Shown here: piece by piece, positions 9,029 to 16,148 of the stretch | Layout of the letters: each line of letters begins with the position of its first letter | Position numbering within the stretch: position 1 is the stretch's first letter | Assembly: GCF_000165835.1 (NCBI RefSeq) | Contig: NC_014640.1 | Location: forward strand, 3,100,001-3,164,000 | Direction: 5' to 3' | Length of the DNA stretch: 64,000 nt | Source: Achromobacter xylosoxidans A8 | GTDB taxonomy: Bacteria; Pseudomonadota; Gammaproteobacteria; Burkholderiales; Burkholderiaceae_B | Made by a program: the position numbers and the translations under genes | Notes under the pieces: generated by a model | The model's input: the letters and a program-made list of their open reading frames with translations, nothing else | What the model was told of the DNA's origin: nothing | Databases searched by the model: none

Positions 9029-10497
9029 AGCGGTTCACGCTCACCCAACGGCTGTCGGCCGTGTTCGCGCTGCTACTGCTGGCCTGCTGCGGCGCTTCGG
9101 CGTGGCTGCAGATCGCGGCCAATTCCCGCTACGAGCAAGAGGTGGTGCAGCGCCTGTCCAGCGGCCTGGCGCAGCACATCGCCGGCGCCAACGAATTGAT
9201 GGACACCAATGGCTGGAAGCCCGCCGCGGTGCGCTCGCTGTTCGATATGCTGATGGCGGTGAACCCTGCGGTGGAGGTCTATCTGCTGTCCAACGACGGC
9301 CGCATCGTGGGCGATGCCGCGCCCGCCGGCCAGATCAAGCGCGACCGCGTCGACCTGGGACCCGTCCAGCGCCTATTGGCAGGAGAGATGCTGCCGATCA
9401 CGGGCGACGACCCGCGCAGCCTGGACGCGCGCAAGGTCTTCAGCGCCGCGCCGGTGCGCGTGGGCGGGCAGGAGAAGGGCTACGTCTACGTGGTGCTGCA
9501 AGGCCAGGCGCACGACGCGCTGGCGATGGCGGTGTCGCGCAGCTCCGTGCTGCGCACGACGCTGTGGTCCATCGCGCTGGTCGCGCTGCTGGGGCTGGTG
9601 GCGGGCCTGGCGGCCTTCGCCTTGATCACGCGCCCGCTGCGCGGCCTGACGCGGGCCGTGCGCACCTTCGACGGCGACGACGGGCAAGCGCTGGCCGCGC
9701 TGGAGCGTCCGGGCGACGCTTCGGACCGCAATGGCGACGAGATCGCGCTGCTGCGGCGCAGCTTCGTGCAGATGGGCAAGCGCATCTCGGACCAGTGGCG
9801 CGAATTGACGCGTCAGGACCAGCAGCGGCGCGACCTGGTCGCCAACATCTCGCACGATCTGCGCACGCCGCTGACTTCGCTGCACGGCTATCTGGAAACG
9901 CTGAGGCTGAAGGACCAGTCGCTGGATCCGGACGAACGCCGCCGCTACCTGGACATTGCGTTGGCGCAAAGCCGCAAGGTCGGCCGCCTGGCGCAGGAAC
10001 TGTTCGAACTGGCGCGCCTGGAGTCCGGGCTGGTGCGGCTGGAGCCCGAAACCTTTTCCTTGCCGGAACTGGTGCAGGACGTGATCCAGAAGTTCGAACT
10101 GGCGGCCGAGGCCCGCCAGCAGCGCCTGACCACGGATATCCCGCAGGAGCTGCCGCCGGTGCGCGCGGACTTGGGTCTGATCGAGCGTGTGCTGACCAAC
10201 CTGCTGGACAACGCGATCCGCCACAGTCCGCCAGGGGGGCTCATCGAATTGCGGTTGGGCAGCGCGCAGAACCTGGTGCAGGTGCAGGTCAGCGATACCG
10301 GCGAGGGGATTCCGCAGGCGCTGCGCGCCGGCCTCTTCACCCGGGCCAGCGCCTTGAACCGCGGCCCGGGCGATGGCGGCGGTCTGGGATTGGTGATCGT
10401 GCAGCGCATTTTGCAGCTGCATCACAGCGAGATCAGGCTGGTGGACCACGCCGGATCGGGCGCGGTGTTCCAGTTCGACCTGGCTGCGGCGCGTTAG
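9025..10497 (+). CDS. Sensor histidine kinase, partner of the OmpR-type regulator
   Basis: A 490-residue membrane sensor kinase. One helix at residues 12-30, a periplasmic domain of about 140 residues, a second helix around 175-203 and then a HAMP linker. The phospho-acceptor is His277 in NISHDLRTPLTSLHGYLETL; the ATPase domain shows the N box (LTNLLDNAIRHSPPGG), the G1 box (DTGEGIP) and GGGLGLVIVQRIL. The periplasmic domain has no cysteine cluster or obvious ligand motif. If it governs the repair operon it may sense reactive chlorine or oxidised envelope protein, which is a guess from location. Confidence 0.93.
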   Translation: MKRFTLTQRLSAVFALLLLACCGASAWLQIAANSRYEQEVVQRLSSGLAQHIAGANELMDTNGWKPAAVRSLFDMLMAVNPAVEVYLLSNDGRIVGDAAPAGQIKRDRVDLGPVQRLLAGEMLPITGDDPRSLDARKVFSAAPVRVGGQEKGYVYVVLQGQAHDALAMAVSRSSVLRTTLWSIALVALLGLVAGLAAFALITRPLRGLTRAVRTFDGDDGQALAALERPGDASDRNGDEIALLRRSFVQMGKRISDQWRELTRQDQQRRDLVANISHDLRTPLTSLHGYLETLRLKDQSLDPDERRRYLDIALAQSRKVGRLAQELFELARLESGLVRLEPETFSLPELVQDVIQKFELAAEARQQRLTTDIPQELPPVRADLGLIERVLTNLLDNAIRHSPPGGLIELRLGSAQNLVQVQVSDTGEGIPQALRAGLFTRASALNRGPGDGGGLGLVIVQRILQLHHSEIRLVDHAGSGAVFQFDLAAAR

Positions 10498-10523
10498 CGT
10501 CCTGGCCCTGTGGCACAGGACGC
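10497..10523. terminator. Possible terminator hairpin between convergent genes
   Basis: GCGTCCTG pairs perfectly with CAGGACGC across an 11-nt loop, placed directly at the kinase stop codon and 20 nt before the stop of the convergent dikinase gene. There is no T run, so this is at best a weak or protein-assisted terminator. Confidence 0.35.
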
Positions 10524-10543
10524 CAGAAGGCGCTGGGCTGCAT

Positions 10544-13135
10544 TTACTCGTCGCGAGCGCCGGGGTTGGCAGCGCGAACCAGCCGCCGCACCGTGCCGCG
10601 CGATGCGTCCACCTCCAGGACGTCGCCCGTGGCGACCTGTTGCATGATGCCCTGCACATTGACCACCGCCGGGATGCCGAACTCGCGCGCCACGATGGCG
10701 CCGTGCGACAGATAGCCGCCAGCCTCCATGACCAGCGCGCCCGCTCGCAGGAACAGCGGCGTCCAGGCCGGGTCGGTGGACGCGGCGACGAGGATGCCGC
10801 CCGCCGGCATGGCCAGGCCTTCGGACGGCGTGCGGGCCACGAAGGCGCTTGCCCGCGCGCGGCCGCCAGCGGCGGGGGTGCCGTGCCAGGCTGCGGCGGA
10901 ACCGGAATCGCCAGTTGCGGGGGACGTCGGTACGGCCGCGCGGGCCTCGGCGTATTCGGCGTATTCGGCGTATTCGGCGATGACGTCGCGATCCGGGGTC
11001 GAGGCCCACGACTCCAGCTGCGCGCGGCGTAGGGCGGCGCGGTGGCCCGCGGCGGCGGGAGCCAGCCTGGCTTCGGCCAGGGCGACGAGTTCGGCGGCGG
11101 TCAGATGGAAGACGTCGTCCGCGGCGGCCAGGCCGTCTGGACGGACGAAGCGCCGGCCGAGCGCAAGGGCATTCTTGCGGGCCACCGCCAGATAGGCCAC
11201 CAGCACGCTGCGCGCGGCTTCGCGCTGCCTGCCTTCGAGGCCGGCCGCGGTCAGCAGCTTGGCGGCCAGCGGGCGCTGCCAGAAGGGCAATGCCGCGCGC
11301 AGGCGCTGGCGGGCCTGGCTGGCCGAGCTGTCCTGCCGGGCGCGCAAGGCGGCAAGATCGGCGTCGGCCAGTTGCAGCACGCTGTCCAGCAGGTAGGCGG
11401 GGTTTTCGCGCCAGCGCGGGTTGCGCAGATAGGTTTCATAAACGGCGCGGTGGCCATACTGGCGCAGGAAGTCCGCGAAGGCCTGCTTGAAGGGACTGCC
11501 GTCCTGCAAGGCGCTGTGCCAGCCGGCGCTGTCGCGCGCCGGATCGCGCAGCCAGTCCATGGCCTGCGCGTCGGCGGCAGCCAGCCTGGCCAGCGCCATC
11601 AGGGCGTAGCTCTGTGCCGCCGTCACGCTGGGTTCGCCGCCGGCCAGCAGCGCGGCCGTCAGCGCGTGGCCTTCGCCCGGGCAGGCTTTCTCGACCATTT
11701 CCAGCAGCTTATGCAGCGCGCCGCCGCCTGAACCCTGCAGGAAGAAAAGTTGGTCCGCCGCCAGCACTGTGTGGAACTGCTCCCGCAAACGGGCGCCCAA
11801 CTCGGCGTTGGACGCGGGCGCGGGCTGGTCCAGCCAGGCCTGGGCGCGGGCGAACAGTCGCGGCAGGTCCAGTTCCGCCTGCTTGCGCAAGGGGGCCGCG
11901 CGGCGCAGGTAGCGCAGGATGCGCGCGCCATGCCGCAGGCGTTGCGCCAGCGTCAGGGGCGGCACCGCGATCTCGGGCTGCGGGCCGCCCAGCAGCGCGT
12001 TCATGGCTTTCGGCGGCACGCCCAGCGCGTCATGGCCGACCCACTGGATGACGGAGGCGTCCAGATAGACCCGGCCCTGGAACAGCGCCGCCAGCCGCAC
12101 GCCTGGCAGGGTGGAGTAGCCGCTAAGTTCAAAACCCGTGGTCAGCATGCGTTGCGCCATGACGCGGCCCGTATCCCATTCCAGCGCCGACATGGCCAGC
12201 GGCAGGACCTCGCGGGTGTTGCCGCGCGACCAGTACGCGGGCTGCGCGCGCAGCGCCGGATAGGTGTGGCGCGCCGCCGCGGTGATGGGGCGGGCCTGCA
12301 CGATCCAGAAGCGTCGTCCATCCCAGACCCATTCGATGTCATAGCCGCCGCCGGCATAGTCCAGGGCGCGCGCCGCGTCGCGCACGATGTCGCCCAGGGC
12401 TTCGGCCTGCGTGTCGGTCAGCACGGCCTGGGCCGCGCGCGCGGCGGGCGTGGGCGCAAGCACGGTGCCCGAGGCGCCGGCGGGCTGGCTGGCGTGGCGC
12501 TTGGCGCCGATGCGGCGCGCGGCCAGGGGCCATGCCTGGCGCAAATAGTCTTCGCGCAGGCGGTATTCGTCGCCGTCCGCCTCGCCGTCGACCAGCGATT
12601 CGCCCAAGCCCCAGTTGGCGTGGATGAGTATCTCGTCATGCCGTCCCGAGACCGGGTCGATGGTGAAGGCGATGCCGGAGGCGGCGGCGTCGATCAGCGG
12701 CATGACGACCACCGCCATGCCGGCCGGGTTCAGTCCCAGTTTCTGCCGGTAGGCGCAGGCCTGCGGCGTCCATTGCGAATCCCAGATCTGCCGGACGGCG
12801 TCGATTGCCGCTTCGGCGCCGTGCACATTGAGGCAGGACAGATGGATGCCCGCGAACGAAGCGCCCGCCGAGTCTTCCTGAGGGGCGGACGAACGCAAGG
12901 CCAACGGCCGCTCGAGCCAGCCGCGCGCGGCGAGTTCATCGCGCAGAGCCTGGGCCACGGCGGGCAGCGGCGCCTGGCCCGGCTCGCGGTTCAGGCTGAG
13001 CGTGGCGGGCAGCACGAAGCCGTCCGGCACAGGTACGCCCAATTGCGCCATGCGGCCCAGCTGCCAGCCCTTGCCGCCCGCGGCCTGGGGGCCGGCCAGC
13101 GCTGCGCCGGCCCAATCCAGCACGGCGGCAGTCAT
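10544..13135 (-). CDS. PEP/pyruvate dikinase-like phosphotransferase, Rph (rifamycin phosphotransferase) type
   Basis: 863 residues, close to the length of rifamycin phosphotransferase Rph, with the same domain order. An N-terminal ATP-grasp domain (GGKGWQLGRM; LALRSSAPQEDSAGASFAGIHLS; SGIAFTIDPVSG; IEWVWDGRRFWIVQARPI) is followed by a long middle domain (about 330-720) with YGHRAVYETYLRNPRWRENP. A swivelling phospho-histidine domain follows, with His811 in EAGGYLSHGAIVAREFGIPA. Rph enzymes use ATP to phosphorylate rifamycins, giving AMP and phosphate. The linker before the His domain carries a triple EYA repeat (721-729). Overlap by four bases with an upstream TetR gene suggests induction by a small molecule. 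Whether it acts on rifamycins or on another compound is not known. Confidence 0.75.
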   Translation of the reverse strand: MTAAVLDWAGAALAGPQAAGGKGWQLGRMAQLGVPVPDGFVLPATLSLNREPGQAPLPAVAQALRDELAARGWLERPLALRSSAPQEDSAGASFAGIHLSCLNVHGAEAAIDAVRQIWDSQWTPQACAYRQKLGLNPAGMAVVVMPLIDAAASGIAFTIDPVSGRHDEILIHANWGLGESLVDGEADGDEYRLREDYLRQAWPLAARRIGAKRHASQPAGASGTVLAPTPAARAAQAVLTDTQAEALGDIVRDAARALDYAGGGYDIEWVWDGRRFWIVQARPITAAARHTYPALRAQPAYWSRGNTREVLPLAMSALEWDTGRVMAQRMLTTGFELSGYSTLPGVRLAALFQGRVYLDASVIQWVGHDALGVPPKAMNALLGGPQPEIAVPPLTLAQRLRHGARILRYLRRAAPLRKQAELDLPRLFARAQAWLDQPAPASNAELGARLREQFHTVLAADQLFFLQGSGGGALHKLLEMVEKACPGEGHALTAALLAGGEPSVTAAQSYALMALARLAAADAQAMDWLRDPARDSAGWHSALQDGSPFKQAFADFLRQYGHRAVYETYLRNPRWRENPAYLLDSVLQLADADLAALRARQDSSASQARQRLRAALPFWQRPLAAKLLTAAGLEGRQREAARSVLVAYLAVARKNALALGRRFVRPDGLAAADDVFHLTAAELVALAEARLAPAAAGHRAALRRAQLESWASTPDRDVIAEYAEYAEYAEARAAVPTSPATGDSGSAAAWHGTPAAGGRARASAFVARTPSEGLAMPAGGILVAASTDPAWTPLFLRAGALVMEAGGYLSHGAIVAREFGIPAVVNVQGIMQQVATGDVLEVDASRGTVRRLVRAANPGARDE

Positions 13136-13782
13136 GGCGCGGCCGCGGGCGCCACGCCGCGCACGAAGAGGCTGATGGCGGCGTCGAACTCCGCCTTCAG
13201 GCTGGCGCCGGGCAGGTCGAGCCAGCGCAGCATCGCGCCCAGATACAGGAATTGAAGCAGGTGGGCCAGTTGACTGGCGGCAAGATCGGTCCGGGCCTGG
13301 CCAGCGGCCTGCGCCTCTTCGATCAGCGCGGTGTACAGCGCCTGCATGCCGCTGCGCGGATAGCGGTCGTCGTCGCGTGTGCCGGGCTGCAGCGTCGACA
13401 GCCGGTAGCGCAGGTAGGGACCCAGATAGGCGCGGTGCGATTCGGACCAGTGCGCCGAGGCATGCAGCAGCCGCGTCAGGCGCTGCGCGAGGGACGGCAG
13501 GGCACGCAGCGCGGGCTGGAGCGCGTGGACACTGGCGGCCAGTTCCTCATGGAAGCGATGCGCGAGCAGGGCTTCCTTGACGGGAAAATGGTTGTAGAGC
13601 GTTCCCTTGGATACGTCCGCCTGGGCGGCGATCTGTTCCATGGTGACCGCGTCATAGCCCAGGGTTTCGAACAGCCGCCAGGCGGTTTGCGCCAGATGGT
13701 CCAGGGTTTGCAGGCGCTTGCGTTCGCGACGCCCGGCTTCGGGGGCCGTGGATTCGGAGGGGGGAAAGGCGGAAGAGTCCAT
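13132..13782 (-). CDS. TetR-family repressor of the Rph-like gene
   Basis: 216 residues: an N-terminal helix-turn-helix (TMEQIAAQADVSKGTLYNHFPVKEALL, about residues 47-73) and a helical ligand-binding C-terminal domain. It overlaps the start of the Rph-like gene by four bases (ATGA), so both come from one transcript. Ten bases upstream of its start codon lies a perfect 15-bp inverted repeat (13792-13833), the likely self-operator. The inducer is unknown. Confidence 0.9.
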   Translation of the reverse strand: MDSSAFPPSESTAPEAGRRERKRLQTLDHLAQTAWRLFETLGYDAVTMEQIAAQADVSKGTLYNHFPVKEALLAHRFHEELAASVHALQPALRALPSLAQRLTRLLHASAHWSESHRAYLGPYLRYRLSTLQPGTRDDDRYPRSGMQALYTALIEEAQAAGQARTDLAASQLAHLLQFLYLGAMLRWLDLPGASLKAEFDAAISLFVRGVAPAAAP

Positions 13783-13791
13783 GGTGGCGGA

Positions 13792-13833
13792 AATAATTGA
13801 ACGACGAATAATATTGTACGTCGTTCAATTATT
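13792..13833. promoter_or_regulatory. TetR operator: perfect 15-bp inverted repeat
   Basis: AATAATTGAACGACG (13792-13806) is the exact reverse complement of 13819-13833; a 12-base AT-rich spacer containing AATATTGTA lies between. It begins ten bases before the start codon of the TetR gene and is much more AT-rich than the surroundings, so it should overlap the promoter of the tetR-rph operon and allow self-repression. Confidence 0.75.
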
Positions 13834-13867
13834 CTCCGAAAGCCCGCCCTTAGCGAAGCCGGCGGTC

Positions 13868-15025
13868 TCAAGCGGTGGCGGGCATCTCGCCGTGCAGCAG
13901 GTAGTCCATCAATTCACGCACCGAGCGCATGGCGCTGCCGAAGGGCAGCTTGGAGGCGCCGCGGAAGAACAGTCCGCGGCTGACTTCGCCGCGCATGGCG
14001 GCCGCCAGCTTCAGGTCGATGCAGAATTGGCCGAAGCGCGAAAGGCCGTCGCGCAGCCCGCATTGCGTCAGGCAGTCCATGCGCTGGCTGCAGCGCCGCG
14101 CGTCGCAGCGGGTGTTGGCCTGCAGCGTTTTTTCCTGGCGCAGATAACGCGTCAGCCATGGCGTTTCCACGGCGCGGGCGGGCAGGCCCGCCACGCTGGT
14201 GAATTCGGCCAGCTTGTCCGGATCGGCGTCGATCAGCACGCGCTTGAAGTTCTCGTGCGCATCGCCTTCCTGGGTGACGGCAAAGGCCGTGCCGACCTGC
14301 ACACCGTCGGCGCCGTTGGCCAGCCAATGGCGCACCTGCTCGTGGCTGCCCACGCCGCCCGCCACGATCAGGCGCGGCGCGTCCGAACCCAGCGCCAGTT
14401 CCTGGAACAGCTTGTGGCAATCGGCCAGCACGTGCTGGAAGTCGAAGCGTTCGCTGTGGATGTCGTCCAGGCGGGCTGCGCCCAGATGGCCGCCGGCGTG
14501 GCCGGGGTGTTCGATCACCACGGCGTCGGCCATGCGGCCCTTTTTCATCCATTTCTTCAGCACCACGGCCACGCCGCGCGCCTCGGACAGGATCGGCACC
14601 AGCGCCACCTTGGGATAGTCGGCCGTCATCTCGGGCAGGTCCAGCGGCAGGCCGGCGCCCATGACGATGGCATGGGCGCCGCTTTCGCAGGCCTGGCGCA
14701 CCAGGGCGGGATGGTCGCGCACCGCCTTCATCACGTTCACGGCCACCAGGCCGCGCCCTTGCGCCGTGTCCAGCGCCGCGCGTATTTCGCGGTCCAGGGC
14801 TACCTGGTTGGCGCCGTCGATGACGTCGCGGTCATGGCAGCGCTCGGTTTTTTCCATCAGATCGGGATGGTGATGGCGCAAATCCACACTGGCGATGGTG
14901 CCCATGGCGTTCTGGCTGGCGACCGCGCCGGCCAGGCGATGGGCGGATACGCCGACGCCCATGCCGCCCTGGACAATGGGCAGCAATTCGCGTCCGGCGA
15001 GGGTGAGTGATTTGAACCACGTCAT
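13868..15025 (-). CDS. Nitronate monooxygenase / NAD(P)H-dependent flavin oxidoreductase
   Basis: A 385-residue TIM-barrel flavoprotein of the 2-nitropropane dioxygenase family; members oxidise alkyl nitronates or act as FMN-dependent reductases. The start contains PIVQGGMGVGVSAHRLA, then VIEHPGHAGGHLG with the usual catalytic histidine, RLIVAGGVGSHEQV and GADGVQVGTAFAVTQE for FMN phosphate binding. Longer than typical (about 320-350) through a C-terminal part with four clustered cysteines (RCDARRCSQRMDCLTQCG). It is 90 bases downstream of nrdG on the same strand and 34 bases upstream of the tetR operator; no clear link to either operon. Confidence 0.88.
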   Translation of the reverse strand: MTWFKSLTLAGRELLPIVQGGMGVGVSAHRLAGAVASQNAMGTIASVDLRHHHPDLMEKTERCHDRDVIDGANQVALDREIRAALDTAQGRGLVAVNVMKAVRDHPALVRQACESGAHAIVMGAGLPLDLPEMTADYPKVALVPILSEARGVAVVLKKWMKKGRMADAVVIEHPGHAGGHLGAARLDDIHSERFDFQHVLADCHKLFQELALGSDAPRLIVAGGVGSHEQVRHWLANGADGVQVGTAFAVTQEGDAHENFKRVLIDADPDKLAEFTSVAGLPARAVETPWLTRYLRQEKTLQANTRCDARRCSQRMDCLTQCGLRDGLSRFGQFCIDLKLAAAMRGEVSRGLFFRGASKLPFGSAMRSVRELMDYLLHGEMPATA

Positions 15026-15114
15026 GATGAGTCTTTCCTCTTTTCAAGTGGACAGAGGCTAGAGCAAGGGGGAGAGGGTCGCCTTGCGCAGGATCAAGCG
15101 GAGCAGCACCCCGC

Positions 15115-15927
15115 TCAGCGATAGGCGAACTCCTCGAACCATTGCATCAGCAGCGCCAGGGCCGGCGCGCCGAGCGCGCGCACCGGCGGCGCGTCGGGCG
15201 AGCGGCGCGCGCCCTGCACGGCAAAGCGGCGCACGCCGCGGCGCGCCAGCTCGCGCGCCAGGGCCAGCAGCCGGGTTTCGTCCAGCCAGTCCGGATGCCA
15301 GGTGATGCGGCATTCGAAGTCGATGTCGGCAGCCAGCAGCTGCGCCAGGCACGCCAGCGCAGGGCGCTGCGAGTCGCGCCGGCCGGTGATGTCGTCATAG
15401 CCCTGGGCGTCGGCCTTGATGTCCAGGCCGACCCAGTCGAGGTACCGCAGCACGTCGGCCAGGCGCAGGGGGTAGATGCCGGCGGTATGCAGCCCGACGC
15501 GGTAACCCATGCGCCTGACGTCGCGGATCATCTGCGGCAGGCGCGGCTCGCTCAAGGGTTCGCCGCCGGAAAATACGATGGCGTCGAGCAGGCCCTTGCG
15601 CGTTTCCAGGAAGGCGCGCGTCTCGCGCCAGTCGTAGCGCGCGGCGCGGGTCTGCAGTTCGACGTTGTGGCAGTAGTGGCAGCGCCAGGGGCAGCCCGCG
15701 ATGAACACGACCGCGGCCAGTTGCCCCGGCCAGTCCACGGTGGAAAAAGGCACCAGCCCGCCGACCGCGGGCGAATGCCGCGGCAGGGGCTGGGCCACCG
15801 GTTGCGGCGGCGCCGGGTAGGCCGGCCGCGCCGTCAGCCGCCGCGTGCCCGGGCCGCAGCCCGGGGTGGACGCGGCGGCTTGTGGCGCGCCTTCAGGCGC
15901 TGCGTTCGACGAAGAAGCGGCGTTCAT
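15115..15927 (-). CDS. nrdG: Anaerobic ribonucleotide reductase activating protein NrdG
   Basis: A radical-SAM activase that makes the glycyl radical on NrdD. The 4Fe-4S motif CPWRCHYC (Cys79, 83, 86) is preceded by VPFSTVDWPGQLAAVVFIAG and followed by VFSGGEPL, both typical of the NrdG/PflA-like group. 270 residues, with a roughly 50-residue proline/alanine-rich N-terminal extension that looks unstructured. Its start overlaps the end of the 60-residue glycyl-radical gene by 35 bases, so the two are tightly coupled in the nrd operon. A start further inside the extension cannot be excluded. Confidence 0.92.
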   Translation of the reverse strand: MNAASSSNAAPEGAPQAAASTPGCGPGTRRLTARPAYPAPPQPVAQPLPRHSPAVGGLVPFSTVDWPGQLAAVVFIAGCPWRCHYCHNVELQTRAARYDWRETRAFLETRKGLLDAIVFSGGEPLSEPRLPQMIRDVRRMGYRVGLHTAGIYPLRLADVLRYLDWVGLDIKADAQGYDDITGRRDSQRPALACLAQLLAADIDFECRITWHPDWLDETRLLALARELARRGVRRFAVQGARRSPDAPPVRALGAPALALLMQWFEEFAYR

Positions 15928-16075
15928 TGAATTCGCCCTGTTTGCCGGTGTTGAAGGAAGCGACGGGGCGGTGGTAGCCCATGACGCGGGTCCAGATTTC
16001 GCAGCGCACGCGCTGGCTGTCGTCCAGCCGCAGGGCGGGAGCGGTGGTGACTTCGGGAGCGATCAAGGTTTGCAT
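15893..16075 (-). CDS. nrdD: Separate glycyl-radical domain of anaerobic ribonucleotide reductase (NrdD C-terminus)
   Basis: A 60-residue protein whose second half, RVMGYHRPVASFNTGKQGEF, is the glycyl-radical loop that ends ordinary single-chain NrdD proteins; Gly33 in RVMGY is the expected radical site. GAGGA lies six bases before the ATG, so it is translated independently. It is 73 bases after the stop of the NrdD core and in a different frame. Core (664) plus tail (60) adds up to about the length of E. coli NrdD (712). The N-terminal 25 residues have no evident match. The tail must bind the core in trans, as YfiD does for pyruvate formate-lyase. Confidence 0.88.
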   Translation of the reverse strand: MQTLIAPEVTTAPALRLDDSQRVRCEIWTRVMGYHRPVASFNTGKQGEFNERRFFVERSA

Positions 16076-16148
16076 GGCGGTTCCTCAGGGAGTGAATGCC
16101 GGGCGGCTGCCCGGCGGTCCGGTTGGGGCCTGTCGTGGTGACCAGGTC

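Noticed and set aside
9373..10659. A 428-residue minus-strand frame opposite the histidine kinase
   Set aside because: The kinase has all its motifs in the other strand; this is a GC-driven shadow.
15115..16075. NrdG and the small glycyl-radical protein as a single frameshifted gene
   Set aside because: Each has a full function of its own (radical-SAM activase and radical loop), and they overlap by 35 bases in different frames; a frameshift would not join known domains.
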